Assembly (NCBI RefSeq): GCF_013874595.1
Contig: NZ_CP059431.1
Span: forward strand, 2,108,001 to 2,172,000
DNA: 64,000 nt
Direction of reading: 5' to 3'
DNA from: Flavobacterium sp. xlx-214
Lineage (GTDB): Bacteria > Bacteroidota > Bacteroidia > Flavobacteriales > Flavobacteriaceae
The first letter of the stretch is position 1. Each line of letters begins with the position of its first letter. The notes beneath the pieces are model-generated. The model saw only the letters and a program-made list of their open reading frames with translations. It made no database searches and was not told the origin of the DNA. A program made the position numbers and the translations under genes. Shown here piece after piece: positions 25,549 through 34,691 of the stretch.

Positions 25549-25742
25549 AAAAAGAAAAAATTTTTGCTTCTTTTCATCCGAAATTGAAGATTAACTTCGT
25601 TCAGTCGCTTCGCTCGAGTCACGACTTCCAAGCTCTAAAATAAAGCCTGGGCGTAAAAGAAGAGAAAAACCGAGATAGATCTCTTACTGCAATTGAGATT
25701 TCAAAGCTGGATCTTCCTATTTGTACTCAGGTGACACTAGAA

Positions 25743-26195
25743 TTAATTACTATTTGAGTGGTCTAATATAATATCGGTCAGTTTAATTTTGATATAGTAG
25801 TGATCAGCTTCCGTCAAAAAACCTAAAGGCGCATAATTTATATATCGGGTTCGGTATCTGTCATACAATTCCCCGCTGAACAACATAAGTAATTCATATC
25901 TGCGTCTGTACAGATACATATTCAAATCTTCAAATGATGACATTGTTGCCGAGTAAGCAAAGCCCAATAATTCATTTGTTCCTTCTAAAAACCATAATAG
26001 CAATTCATCTTTTTCATCGTCTATCGGAGAAAATAAAAAATCGTCAAGAGAGTAAAGTATAATAAAATCCGTTCCGAATCTTTCATTGAAATCCAAAAGG
26101 TTTTCAGAAATTATAAGCATGTTATGCCTGTGAATCGCTTCACTCTCTATATCAAAATCCAAATCTAAACATACAACGTTTTCAATTGCTCCCAT
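25743..26195 (-). CDS. Hypothetical protein, 150 aa
   Basis: The frame starts MGAIENVVCLDLDFDIESEA and encodes an acidic, aromatic-rich soluble protein with no signal peptide or membrane segment. Recognisable blocks are LLWFLEGTNELLGFAYS, YLYRRRYELLMLFSGELYDR and ADHYYIKIKLTDIIL, which look like alternating helices. I do not recognise a family. It is flanked by repeat D on one side and gene-poor DNA with small ORFs on the other, so its context gives no clue. The length and residue composition suggest a real gene. Confidence 0.6.
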   Translation of the reverse strand: MGAIENVVCLDLDFDIESEAIHRHNMLIISENLLDFNERFGTDFIILYSLDDFLFSPIDDEKDELLLWFLEGTNELLGFAYSATMSSFEDLNMYLYRRRYELLMLFSGELYDRYRTRYINYAPLGFLTEADHYYIKIKLTDIILDHSNSN

Positions 26196-26261
26196 GTTTA
26201 AAGGTAGCTATTATTTTACACTGATTCTGATAATTTAGTGGTAAAAATTTGATAGGGTAGT

Positions 26262-26381
26262 ATGAAGAAGGAAAAACTTACGCTAAAAATCATCTCGCTG
26301 TTTGTTTTCACAATATACTTAGCTGAATTTTTCTTAATACCAGATATCCGTATTTGTATAATAGTGGCGTTTGAACAATAA
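26262..26381 (+). CDS. 39-aa putative membrane peptide
   Basis: The frame begins MKKEKLTLKIISLFVFTIYL and contains a basic head and one or two hydrophobic stretches. No clear ribosome-binding sequence or family match is seen, so this is a weak candidate supported mainly by its charge-then-hydrophobic pattern. Confidence 0.3.
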   Translation: MKKEKLTLKIISLFVFTIYLAEFFLIPDIRICIIVAFEQ

Positions 26382-26733
26382 GAACTTGTACTAAATGATC
26401 TTTAATTTAGAGAATTTTGAACAGTATATATATGGCTAATTATTAGGAAAGTCAACTAAATTATTGTACTTTTGAGAAAGTAGCTCACTGAAACACCTCT
26501 GCATTGATTTGGGCCTTCACATGCAAATTTCTATTATATATCTGTTATTATACAGTAAGTATATAAAACTGCGACTAAAAAACATTTACAGAATTTCCAA
26601 ATTAAAATCTAGCAGGTAAATTTATTTCTGCTTTATAAAACAGATTAAACTACAACTATTCTGAATAAGTCTTAATTTAAGATTGACTTTTTGAGTACTG
26701 TAGAACTTTTTTAATTTAATAAAATGAAAATTT

Positions 26734-26838
26734 ATGACAAACAGGAAAAAATTAAACGATCAGCTTTTAGCTATTTTAATATTAATAATTGGCGGAGTAT
26801 CTATAACTATTTACGTTAAAAGTTTTTGGATCAATTAA
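26734..26838 (+). CDS. 34-aa single-helix membrane peptide
   Basis: The frame begins MTNRKKLNDQLLAILILI and has one hydrophobic helix with a GG pair, ending FWIN. It resembles the 29-aa peptide at 8788-8877 on the other strand (RKK, ND, AIL, GG and Y at matching positions). A strong terminator at 26922-26958 follows on the same strand, with no other gene between, which supports a short transcript made for this peptide. The function is unknown. Confidence 0.5.
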   Translation: MTNRKKLNDQLLAILILIIGGVSITIYVKSFWIN

Positions 26839-26921
26839 AACAATTATTTAATATATAATTTTCTGTCCTAAATGATAGAAAGTACCGCACTTTAATCGAT
26901 AATGCCTTCGTTTTTATTTAG

Positions 26922-26967
26922 ATAAGGTGGTAAACAGAAATATTCTGTTCCACCTTATTTTTTATTT
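26922..26967 (+). terminator. Strong intrinsic terminator after 34-aa peptide
   Basis: Outer arms ATAAGGTGG (26922-26930) and CCACCTTAT (26950-26958) enclose a second pair, ACAGAA/TTCTGT, and are followed by a run of T (ttattttttatttt). Confidence 0.85.
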
Positions 26968-27132
26968 TACTTAATTTAAAGCTGTAAATCTCAACATTAT
27001 TTTAAAAGAAGCAGTAAATTTAAATACTAACTCTAGACTATCAGGTTTTATGTTTCAAAAGTTATTAAAATAATATCATATTTAATCTGTTTTCAAGAAC
27101 GGCAACTTGAGATTAAAAATTATAAAAATAAA

Positions 27133-27160
27133 AAAGGCATATAAGTAATTATATGCCTTT
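27133..27160 (-). terminator. Terminator of the cold-shock operon
   Basis: Perfect 12-base arms AAAGGCATATAA (27133-27144) and TTATATGCCTTT (27149-27160) with a 4-base loop lie 20 bp past the csp stop codon. On the minus strand the hairpin is followed by a T-rich run. Confidence 0.85.
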
Positions 27161-27180
27161 ATTTTGAACAACTGTTGTTG

Positions 27181-27372
27181 TTACTTTCTTTTAACATTTA
27201 CAGCCATAAGCCCTTTTTGTCCGCGCTCAATGTCAAATGTAACCGTATCATTCTCACGGACTTTATCTAATAATCCTGAATTGTGAACAAATACATCTTC
27301 ATTACCATTTGTTTGCGAAATAAAACCAAATCCTTTAGTTTCATTAAAAAATTTAACTGTGCCTTCTTGCAT
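27181..27372 (-). CDS. Cold-shock protein (CspA family)
   Basis: The 63-aa product is a single cold-shock domain, slightly shorter than the usual 65-70 aa. It carries the RNA-binding motifs KGFGFI (RNP1, in FNETKGFGFISQ) and EDVFVHNSGL (RNP2). Such proteins bind single-stranded nucleic acid and melt RNA structure. It is the last gene of a three-gene minus-strand group: DEAD-box helicase, larger cold-shock-domain protein, then this gene, with gaps of 28 and 29 bp. A strong terminator follows. The operon makes sense as an RNA-remodelling set induced by cold. Confidence 0.93.
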   Translation of the reverse strand: MQEGTVKFFNETKGFGFISQTNGNEDVFVHNSGLLDKVRENDTVTFDIERGQKGLMAVNVKRK

Positions 27373-27401
27373 CTCGTTGTTTATTTAAATTAATTATTCT
27401 G

Positions 27402-27827
27402 TTATTTTTTAACTTCAACTGCCTGATATCCTTTCGGTGTCAGTTCTTTTTTGTAGGTTACTTTATTGTGTTTTTCAACAGTCTGCGTTGTCTGACCTAC
27501 ATGAAAGAATACGTTTTCTCCGGTTTCGTCTTCCGTAATAAAACCAAAGCCTTTTTCACTCATATAATTTACTATTCCAGTAAAATCAGCATCTGGATCT
27601 GCCGAGGTTTGCTGTGCTTTTATTGCTCTGGCCAGATCTGCATCTCTGTTCTGCATATGTGGAGGAACCTCTGTAAAGTGACCGTTAACATCCACATAAA
27701 CGATCATGTCGTCTAGGGTTTTACCCTTATTGTTGTTATCTTTTCGATCATCTCTACGCAGCTGTTTATCTTGTAATCTTTTGGTTTTTTTTTTGTTGTT
27801 TTCCTTCTTTGTAAAAGAATCTGCCAT
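27402..27827 (-). CDS. Cold-shock-domain protein with basic N-terminal extension
   Basis: The 141-aa product has a highly basic, low-complexity N-terminus (residues 1-36, KENNKKKTKRLQDKQLRRDD). A middle region follows with VYVDVNGHFTEVPPHMQNRD, resembling other Bacteroidota cold-shock proteins of this length. The C-terminal cold-shock domain (about 78-141) has KGFGFITEDETGENVFFHVG carrying both RNP motifs. It probably binds RNA or ribosomes. It lies between the DEAD-box helicase and the small cold-shock protein in one operon. Confidence 0.9.
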   Translation of the reverse strand: MADSFTKKENNKKKTKRLQDKQLRRDDRKDNNNKGKTLDDMIVYVDVNGHFTEVPPHMQNRDADLARAIKAQQTSADPDADFTGIVNYMSEKGFGFITEDETGENVFFHVGQTTQTVEKHNKVTYKKELTPKGYQAVEVKK

Positions 27828-27855
27828 AATTTATATTTTAAATTAATAATTAGGC

Positions 27856-28968
27856 TTACTGTAGTGCGACCGCCATATTAAAGCCTATGAGTTTCTGTAT
27901 ATTAACAAGTTCCTTTTTTTCTTCGCGGTCGCAAAAAGAAACTGCCGTGCCTTCATAACCTGCACGTCCGGTTCTACCTATTCTGTGAACGTACGTTTCG
28001 GGTACATTAGGCAGTTCGTAATTTATTACATGCGGAAGTTCATCTATATCAATACCCCTTGCGGCAATATCTGTTGCGATAAGAACCCTTATTTTTGAAT
28101 TTTTAAAATCGTCTAATGCCCTTTGTCTGGCGTTTTGCGATTTGTTGCCATGTATTGCAGCTGCATGTATGCCCGATTTAAGAAGGTTTTTTACCAGCTT
28201 GTCTGCACCGTGTTTTGTTCTTGCAAAAACCAGTGACCTGTTAATGGTTTGATCGTCCAGAATATGAACAAGCAGATCGAACTTTTCATTCTTTTCAACA
28301 AAATATACCGACTGTTTTACCGTCTCTGCTGTTGATGATACCGGAGTAACATTTACTTCTTTCGGGTTGTTTAGTATAGAATGTGCAAACTTTCTTATTT
28401 CCTGCGGCATGGTAGCCGAGAAAAACAATGTTTGTCTTTTCGCCGGAACTTTTGCAAGGATTTTTTTAACATCGTTTACAAAGCCCATATCCAACATACG
28501 ATCGGCTTCATCGAGTACCAGTATTTCAATCTGAGACAACTTTATTGCGCCTTGCGATACAAGATCTAAAAGTCTGCCCGGAGTTGCAATCAATATGTCC
28601 ACACCTCTGTTCAGTGCAGCTACCTGTTTCCCCTGTGGTACACCTCCATAAATTGCCAGATGTTTCAGATTTAGAAACATCCCGTATGTTCTAAAATTCT
28701 CACTTATCTGTACTGCCAGTTCCCTGGTTGGTGTTAGTATCAGCGCACGGATACCTTTTACTTTTTCTTTGTTTTTATCTAACAACTGCAAAACAGGTAT
28801 GGCAAATGATGCTGTTTTTCCTGTTCCCGTCTGTGCGCAACCAATTACATCGTTTCCGTTAAGTATGTGCGGTATGGTTTGGTGCTGTATTTCAGTTGCC
28901 TTAGTATATCCGGCTTCTGTGACCGCCTTCATGATAGGCGATATAATGTTTAATTCTTTAAAATTCAT
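27856..28968 (-). CDS. DEAD-box RNA helicase (RhlE-like)
   Basis: From the ATG at 28968 ([16 protein letters not shown]) the product is 370 aa with all helicase motifs: the Q motif [21 protein letters not shown] (I), PTRELAVQ (Ia), [13 protein letters not shown] (II), FFSATMP (III), [21 protein letters not shown] (V) and [10 protein letters not shown] (VI). It is a short, RhlE-type enzyme without the long basic tail. It unwinds RNA, probably in ribosome assembly or mRNA handling at low temperature. The frame is open for 65 more codons upstream, but the internal ATG gives the standard N-terminus. The extra stretch is more likely a leader, although translation from it is not excluded. Confidence 0.94.
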   Translation of the reverse strand: MNFKELNIISPIMKAVTEAGYTKATEIQHQTIPHILNGNDVIGCAQTGTGKTASFAIPVLQLLDKNKEKVKGIRALILTPTRELAVQISENFRTYGMFLNLKHLAIYGGVPQGKQVAALNRGVDILIATPGRLLDLVSQGAIKLSQIEILVLDEADRMLDMGFVNDVKKILAKVPAKRQTLFFSATMPQEIRKFAHSILNNPKEVNVTPVSSTAETVKQSVYFVEKNEKFDLLVHILDDQTINRSLVFARTKHGADKLVKNLLKSGIHAAAIHGNKSQNARQRALDDFKNSKIRVLIATDIAARGIDIDELPHVINYELPNVPETYVHRIGRTGRAGYEGTAVSFCDREEKKELVNIQKLIGFNMAVALQ

Positions 28969-29551
28969 AATCTTATGTACCGGAATACCGGTTTCATTTC
29001 GATTTTCCCAACTGCCGTCTGCGGTCAAAATTATCGGGTTTGCTAAAAAAAGCAGTTCCTCTTTTACAACAGCAAACAGCGGTTTACCGTTAAGTACATA
29101 CTTTTTTAATGCGTCACTACTATAGTGACTGCTTATTGATTTACAATTTCCGGAATAAGGCACAGTTACGTGGCTTCTTTTTTGAAATCCTTTAAAAGCT
29201 TTTTTAAGCAGCTTAATGGATAAACGGAAATGTGCAATGATTTTACTGTTGTTATTTTACCTGTGGAAAAACTATAATCCTTATATATGTTTTTGCTAGA
29301 GACATATTTCAGATCTGCCAATGAAATCTTTTTTAAAAATAAAAGTGGCAACTGAGGGGAGTCAAGACTGAGAGAGAAAAATTGATGGTTAAACTTTTTC
29401 AGAAGAGGCAGATACAAAAGCCTGTTAATAAATTCTCTACAAAGCTACAATAAAATTTTAATTTAAACATTATTTTATAATAAAAAATTAAAATAATTAA
29501 TTTTTGTATAAAAAATATTATAAAATCGCTGTTTTTATTAGAACTTTTATA
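28969..29551. promoter_or_regulatory. Leader region of the cold-shock operon
   Basis: This 583-bp stretch upstream of the helicase has no recognised gene. A frame of 83 codons (29166-29417, minus) and the 65-codon extension of the helicase frame are open but match nothing I know. A perfect hairpin GTCACTA/TAGTGAC (29113-29129) with a 3-base loop lies about 145 bp before the helicase start. Cold-shock genes often have long structured leaders that respond to temperature, and this region could act that way. Confidence 0.4.
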
Positions 29552-29794
29552 CTAAACAATCCTACACTTTATTTCAATAATTTTCTGAAGATCCTGTATT
29601 TGTATAAGGAAATTTTTAATGTTCCGGAGTTGAAAGTTTAAAGATTCTTTTTTCTGTACCTGAATATTTTCTGCAGCTTTTAGGCTTAATAGGTACGAAA
29701 TGTACAAAAGTTCTGTGAGTTGCTGCAGTTCTTCCAAACCATTCTCATTACCGCCTGTACCTGAATTCAAATAATCACTATTATTATTTTGCAT
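29552..29794 (-). CDS. Small hypothetical protein, 80 aa
   Basis: The product has a polar Asn/Gly-rich head (MQNNNSDYLNSGTGGNENGL) followed by a helical region, ELLYISYLLSLKAAENIQVQ and RNIKNFLIQIQDLQKIIEIK, which looks like an amphipathic coiled coil. There is no signal peptide. I do not recognise a family. The frame and codon use are plausible, but no neighbour supports a role. It lies upstream of the cold-shock operon on the same strand, across a 583-bp region. Confidence 0.45.
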   Translation of the reverse strand: MQNNNSDYLNSGTGGNENGLEELQQLTELLYISYLLSLKAAENIQVQKKESLNFQLRNIKNFLIQIQDLQKIIEIKCRIV

Positions 29795-30122
29795 GATTTT
29801 AATTATTTATATTACTAAAACGTATTTATATAGTGAACAAAGCTGTGAAATACTTTTCTACTTGTTTTAAAAGTACCAAGTATTATCGTAAAGCATCCTG
29901 TTATAGGTGAGTAACCAGATGCAGGACAGCTTAACATATCACACAACAATTTACAAAACAAATAGTTAACTGCTACAAATTAATCTAAAAATATTTTATT
30001 TATGCGCCTATTGAACCCCAATATGCGATAATATTGATGTAAAGACACAATTGTGTACAGGATGTGTTTTATAGAGAAGTAACCGTTGTTATAGTATATA
30101 AAACTATAAATTGCCAATTAAC
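29795..30122. other. Intergenic, nothing recognised
   Basis: This 328-bp AT-rich gap between two minus-strand genes has no ORF of note. A small dyad, tatagtatataaaactata, near 30090-30110 could be a weak terminator of the desaturase gene. Confidence 0.4.
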
Positions 30123-31220
30123 CTAAGCCGAAAACTTAGATCGTGGACATTCTGTAACTGCAAAAAACTTTAAAAGGCGGTAATGAGAAGAGAGTGCATG
30201 AAAAAACGTTGGATTCTCAATGTAAGGCAAACCATATTCTGCCGCTGTCTGTTTTACAATTAAACTTAAATCTCTGTAGTGTACATGACAAACCCCAGGA
30301 AACAAGTGATGCTCAATCTGCCTGTTAAGACCTCCTAGAAAAAAAGTAACTACGCTGCTTTGTCCCGAGAAATTTGCAGTAGTGCGCATCTGATGTTCTG
30401 CCCATGCTTCTTCCATAGCGCCGTTAATGCCCACTTTTGGAAATGCAGTATCTTCCACAACATGTGCCAGCTGGAAAACCAGACCCATGGTAAAGCCCTG
30501 AGCAATGTGCATAACCACAAAACCAACACATAACTGCCACCATTTAATATTTAAGACAATTAGCGGAAGCAGGATGAACAGAAAACAATAAATTAATTTA
30601 GAACCAAATAAATAAACATACTGTTTTAAGGGATGCCTAACAGCCACCTGACCTATTTTTGGGCGGAATATCTTAATAAAATCTTTCCTGAACACCCATG
30701 AAATGCTTGCCAGTCCATAAAGAGGATATGCATACCAATGCTGATAGCGCTGTATTTTACGTACAGGATCACTTTCTTCGATCCTAATAAGACCGGGTGC
30801 TACCACCAAATCGTCGTCGTGACCCGGTATGTTTGTAAAAGTATGGTGAACGGCGTTGTGTGAAATCTTCCAGATATAGGGACTTGCGCCCAATAAATTA
30901 AACAGCATACCAAAGAACCTGTTTACTTTTTTATTTGATGACAAAGCACCGTGCAATGCATCGTGACAAATATTGAAACCTACAAAAGCTTTGCACATTC
31001 CTAGCAAAAATGCTAATCCAAGCATTGCAGCCCACGATAAATTACCTGAAATGATCAGGGCATAGCACGTTAAAAAAGTGCTAAGAAAGAAAACTACCTT
31101 AAACCACATAGCAGCATTTGCATGTTTTTGTTTTCCGCTGTTTAAGAAGTATTGGTCTACCCTATACCTTACAGTTTTAAAAAATTCTGACTTAAGGGGA
31201 AATTTCAATTGTTTTTTCAT
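30123..31220 (-). CDS. Membrane fatty acid desaturase
   Basis: The 365-aa product is a di-iron membrane desaturase. The three His boxes are present: HDALHG near residue 86, HNAVHHTFTN near residue 122 and QIEHHLFP near residue 312. Hydrophobic segments surround them (about 45-85 and 205-255). These enzymes insert a double bond into fatty acyl chains using oxygen and an electron donor. The spacing of the boxes, with the final Q-x-x-H-H, places it in the front-end or acyl-lipid desaturase group rather than the acyl-CoA delta-9 group. It stands alone, but a cold-shock operon lies nearby, consistent with membrane adaptation to low temperature. That link is inference. Confidence 0.9.
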   Translation of the reverse strand: MKKQLKFPLKSEFFKTVRYRVDQYFLNSGKQKHANAAMWFKVVFFLSTFLTCYALIISGNLSWAAMLGLAFLLGMCKAFVGFNICHDALHGALSSNKKVNRFFGMLFNLLGASPYIWKISHNAVHHTFTNIPGHDDDLVVAPGLIRIEESDPVRKIQRYQHWYAYPLYGLASISWVFRKDFIKIFRPKIGQVAVRHPLKQYVYLFGSKLIYCFLFILLPLIVLNIKWWQLCVGFVVMHIAQGFTMGLVFQLAHVVEDTAFPKVGINGAMEEAWAEHQMRTTANFSGQSSVVTFFLGGLNRQIEHHLFPGVCHVHYRDLSLIVKQTAAEYGLPYIENPTFFHALSSHYRLLKFFAVTECPRSKFSA

Positions 31221-31548
31221 AATATGATTGTAACACCAACATTACTTTTAGATAACAGTATTGTTTGTGGAAATTATTAAATAGTATGAGCTTATAAATT
31301 CTTGGAAAGTTTTCTATATAAAGTGATTACAATCAAGTACGTTTGTTCTGAATTTGCTTATTATACAATTAAAGCAAAACAAATCTTTAAAGCAGTTATA
31401 ATAATGTACTTTATATTTTAAAGAAATTATTAAGATGTAAATATACTGCTTGAAAAATTAGTTGATCATATTTTTAAGTTAAATTAAAATTGTAAATAAA
31501 ACACAGTAAAAATAGTACTACCATATTTTTAATAGTATCTTTACTAAT
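31221..31548. other. Intergenic between desaturase and small ORF
   Basis: This 328-bp gap separates the divergent desaturase gene and the 40-aa ORF. I see no gene or clear promoter motif in it. Confidence 0.4.
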
Positions 31549-31671
31549 ATGACAGAATTTATAAAGTATCTGGCCATCTTTGCCGGAAGTGCCGTTGGGG
31601 CTGCTACCTTGTTAATAACTATCCAAGAATTTACAAACATATACCTTGATAAAAAGCAGAAGACACCTTAA
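31549..31671 (+). CDS. 40-aa putative membrane peptide
   Basis: The frame begins MTEFIKYLAIFAGSAVGAAT and continues with a single glycine/alanine-rich hydrophobic helix and a charged tail ending KKQKTP. The helix-then-charged-tail pattern resembles small stress membrane proteins of the region. The IS21-type element begins 37 bp after the stop codon, so any downstream sequence has been displaced. The family is unknown. Confidence 0.4.
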   Translation: MTEFIKYLAIFAGSAVGAATLLITIQEFTNIYLDKKQKTP

Positions 31672-31879
31672 CGCTTCTAACAGATATGGACTAGATTGCA
31701 AATTCCAGTGATATTGACCACCCAATTCCAATTTAAAGTGAGCAGTTAATTCCAATTCAAAATGACCATGTAATTCCAATTCAAAATGACCATGTAATTC
31801 CAGTTGAAATTGACCACCAAAAATTTTACTAAAAACTACTTTTTTCTGTTGTTAAGATAAATTCAAATATAATTAAAAA

Positions 31880-32617
31880 TTATTCGTTGTTTTTGCTTCT
31901 TTTTTTGCGCATTGATTCACCTTGTAATTCAATTCTATGTGCGTTATGAATAAGTCGATCTAAAATGGTATCTGCTATTGTTTTTTCACCAATCATATCG
32001 TACCATCCTTGCACTGGTATTTGTGATGTAACGATTATAGAACCGTTATTATGTCTGTCTTCGATTATTTCTAATAGCGTAATTCTGTTTTGACTATCTA
32101 ATGCTTGAAGTCCAAAATCATCTAATATAATTACATCTTGCCGTTCTAATTTAGCCAATTCTTTTAAATACGATCCATCTGCTTTTGCCATTTTTAGTTT
32201 AGCAAATAACTTCGAAGTATTAAAGTAACTTACTTTATAGCCTTCAATATAAGCTTGATAACCTAAGGCTGTTCCTAAATAACTTTTACCCACACCTGTA
32301 CTTCCTGTTATTAATACATTTTGATTTTTGTTTACAAATTCACAATCAGCTAAACGTAAAATTTGAGTTCTATCAAGACTTCTAGAAGAATCAAAATTTA
32401 AACTTTCAATATTAGCTTTGTAATGAAATTTTGCGTTTTTAATACTTCGTTCTATTCGTCTGTTGTACCGTTCATTCCACTCGGAATCGATGAGCATTGA
32501 CACGAACTGATCAATGGTGTAATGATCTGTTTTACCGCTTTCAAAGGCTGTTTTAAAGGCGCTACTCATACCGTTTAGGTTCATCTGTTTCATTTTTGAA
32601 ACTACAACTTCATTCAT
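31880..32617 (-). CDS. istB: IS21 helper ATPase IstB
   Basis: The 245-aa product is the AAA+ ATPase of IS21 elements. It has Walker A TGSTGVGKSYLGTALG, Walker B DVIILDDFGLQ, and an IVTSQIPVQGW sensor segment, with the C-terminal NAHRIELQGESMRKK typical of IstB. IstB helps IstA choose and bend the target. It starts 18 bp after the istA stop, the usual arrangement. The sequence is full length, with no frameshift. Confidence 0.95.
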   Translation of the reverse strand: MNEVVVSKMKQMNLNGMSSAFKTAFESGKTDHYTIDQFVSMLIDSEWNERYNRRIERSIKNAKFHYKANIESLNFDSSRSLDRTQILRLADCEFVNKNQNVLITGSTGVGKSYLGTALGYQAYIEGYKVSYFNTSKLFAKLKMAKADGSYLKELAKLERQDVIILDDFGLQALDSQNRITLLEIIEDRHNNGSIIVTSQIPVQGWYDMIGEKTIADTILDRLIHNAHRIELQGESMRKKRSKNNE

Positions 32618-32635
32618 ATTAACTAATTTTAAATT

Positions 32636-34183
32636 TTATTTATAGTAATTTTTTCCGCGGATATTCTGATGTTGAGGCAATTGTAAATCGAATTCTGGTT
32701 CTGAATCAATTTGATCCAACTTGTTTTCTAAAATGTTATGTATCGCTTTATAGCTGTATATTTTATAATCCAAAGCACGTTTACAGGCATTTATTAACCG
32801 TTGCTTTCCTACCTTTTTTTCAAAAGATAAAATGCCTAAACAGGATTTATAAGCTTGTTCGGGATGATTTTTACTGTCAATGATCTTAGTGATTAATTCA
32901 GCAACACTAGGATCTACACTACTTGCCCAATCGATAAATTTAGAAGCACTCCAATCTGCCACAAATTGATGAGAACTAGCCATATGTTCTGCAGTGGTTG
33001 TATATACGTAGGGCTCGTGATGTCTTGGATGTGTTGCAATACGGTTGTATTTATAATAAATTTCAACGGTTGTTTTACTATAAAGTAATTTGACTTTTTT
33101 GCGTAAATATTGATAAGGAACACTGTAATAGTTTTTATCTGCACCTAAAAGTACATGTCCATTTTGCATCACTGTAGCAAAAGATTGATGTTTAATTTCG
33201 TAACGCTCTAAAGGAAGAGGTGCCAATTCATTTTTCTCGTCTTCGGTAAATAATTCCAGTCTAGAATATGGTCGTGCAGTAAGTTTCTTTTTGTTATGCA
33301 CATCAAGTAACTTCCATATTTTTTCATTAAGTTGCTCAATACTACAGAAATCTTGCTCTTTTAAGTGTACATAAATTCTTTGATACAGTATTTTTACGGC
33401 ACCTTCAACTAACGATTTATCCTTAGGTTTATAAGCTCTGGCAGGTAATATGGTGGTTTGATAATACTCTGCAAAATTAGCTAAAGTTTCATTTATAGTA
33501 GGCTCAAAACGGCTGCTTTTTATAACGGCCGATTTTAGATTATCAGGAACGATGGCAGCAGGGGTACCTCCGAAAAAGCGGATGGCATTTTCTATAGAGT
33601 TTACAAAATCTTCTTTTTGCTGGCTCATCGAAGCTTCAGCATAAGTGTATTGGCTGGCTCCTAATATGGCTACAAAGAATTGAACCTCTTTAATTTCACC
33701 GGTATCTTTGTCAATGACAGAAAGTGTTTTTCCAGCATAATCTACATACATTTTGTCACCTGCTTTGTGATTCATATGCATCACTGGATTCACACGATTA
33801 CTCCATATCCTGAAATGATATCTGAATTGTGAACTCTTTAAACCATCGGGGTTTTCTTTGTAGTACGATTCCCATAGATGCTGCACCGTCATGCCCACCT
33901 TTTTAAGATCACGCTCCATTTTAGGGAAATAACTGTAAAGCTTCTCTAAGGTAGGATTTGAGGTTTCTACTGTAGTTTGAGAGAATAAAGTTTCTAATTC
34001 AGCATCTGTTTTTTGTGCAATATCTTCAAGATTCATCCCAAAAGTATCGAACAAACTGATGTATTTCTTCACGGTATTTCTGGAAAGCGACAGATAATTG
34101 CTGATAAAGAGCTTGCTCTTACCAGTTAAATGGTATTTAATTACTTTTCTAATTTTACTCATGTCTGTTAACTTGTTTGCCAT
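32636..34183 (-). CDS. istA: IS21 family transposase IstA
   Basis: The 515-aa product has an N-terminal helix-turn-helix (about 8-45, with YLSLSRNTVKKYISLF) and an integrase-core DDE domain. The catalytic residues are visible in MYVDYAGKTLSV, IPAAIVPDNLKSAVI-like AAIVPDNLKSAVI, and KDKSLVEGAVKILYQRIY. A beta-rich C-terminal domain (YYSVPYQYLRKKVKLLYSKT) follows. It catalyses cut-and-paste or circle-mediated transposition with IstB. The gene is intact and begins about 100 bp inside the right end of the element. Confidence 0.95.
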   Translation of the reverse strand: MANKLTDMSKIRKVIKYHLTGKSKLFISNYLSLSRNTVKKYISLFDTFGMNLEDIAQKTDAELETLFSQTTVETSNPTLEKLYSYFPKMERDLKKVGMTVQHLWESYYKENPDGLKSSQFRYHFRIWSNRVNPVMHMNHKAGDKMYVDYAGKTLSVIDKDTGEIKEVQFFVAILGASQYTYAEASMSQQKEDFVNSIENAIRFFGGTPAAIVPDNLKSAVIKSSRFEPTINETLANFAEYYQTTILPARAYKPKDKSLVEGAVKILYQRIYVHLKEQDFCSIEQLNEKIWKLLDVHNKKKLTARPYSRLELFTEDEKNELAPLPLERYEIKHQSFATVMQNGHVLLGADKNYYSVPYQYLRKKVKLLYSKTTVEIYYKYNRIATHPRHHEPYVYTTTAEHMASSHQFVADWSASKFIDWASSVDPSVAELITKIIDSKNHPEQAYKSCLGILSFEKKVGKQRLINACKRALDYKIYSYKAIHNILENKLDQIDSEPEFDLQLPQHQNIRGKNYYK

Positions 34184-34285
34184 AAATCCGCCATTTTTTT
34201 AACGAATTTAAGGTCTAACAACATGGGAAAAAGTAGTTTTTTTTAGGTGGTCAATTTGCACTGGAATTAGGTGGTCAATTTGACC

Positions 34286-34691
34286 GTTTTTTCCAGTTAG
34301 TATAGTATTAAAGGCTTTTAAATAGTATTTACAGAAGCTTTAAATGGTATTTAAATAGTAATTAAAAGTAGATAATGGTTAATTCAAATATTTATTTATT
34401 TCAACCTTTTTTTGTTCAAACCCCTAATTTTATTGAACTTTTCGACCTTTTTAGGTTTAAGAGTATTGTACATTTCATTTATACCCCCTTAGTAATGTGT
34501 TTAAAATAAAATTTCAGTTTTATTGAGAAATCTGGATTAAGCAAACATTGTAAATATCATATATTCTTTTTCTTTCACTTTACTGGAAAGGTGTGATTGA
34601 AATCATGAACCTCCAGCTCCAACGATTAAATCTATTATACCAAAGAATGCTTCGTTCATGATAATATATTAATGTATTTCATAAAGTAGCT
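34286..34691. other. Intergenic downstream of the retron
   Basis: These 406 bp between the IS21 end and the retron reverse transcriptase stop codon hold no recognised gene. A short minus-strand frame of 18 codons (34603-34659, MNEAFFGIIDLIVGAGGS) is open, too short to call. Phrases such as aatagtattta recur within the first 80 bases. Confidence 0.4.

Larger units (their letters stand above)
31709..34285 (-). mobile_element. IS21-family insertion sequence
   Basis: The element carries istA and istB, both intact, on the minus strand. The right end has two copies of aggtggtcaattt (near 34245-34257 and 34269-34281). The left end has the complementary ttgaccaccc plus a series of about 24-base direct repeats between 31710 and 31825 (tgaccatgtaattccaattc and variants). 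Multiple terminal repeats of this kind are the IstA binding sites of IS21 elements. The exact ends are uncertain by several bases, and I could not define the target duplication. Confidence 0.85.

Noticed and set aside
29166..29417. 83-codon minus-strand frame upstream of the helicase
   Set aside because: It has no recognised family and lies in what is more likely the leader of the cold-shock operon. It is kept only as a note in that region.
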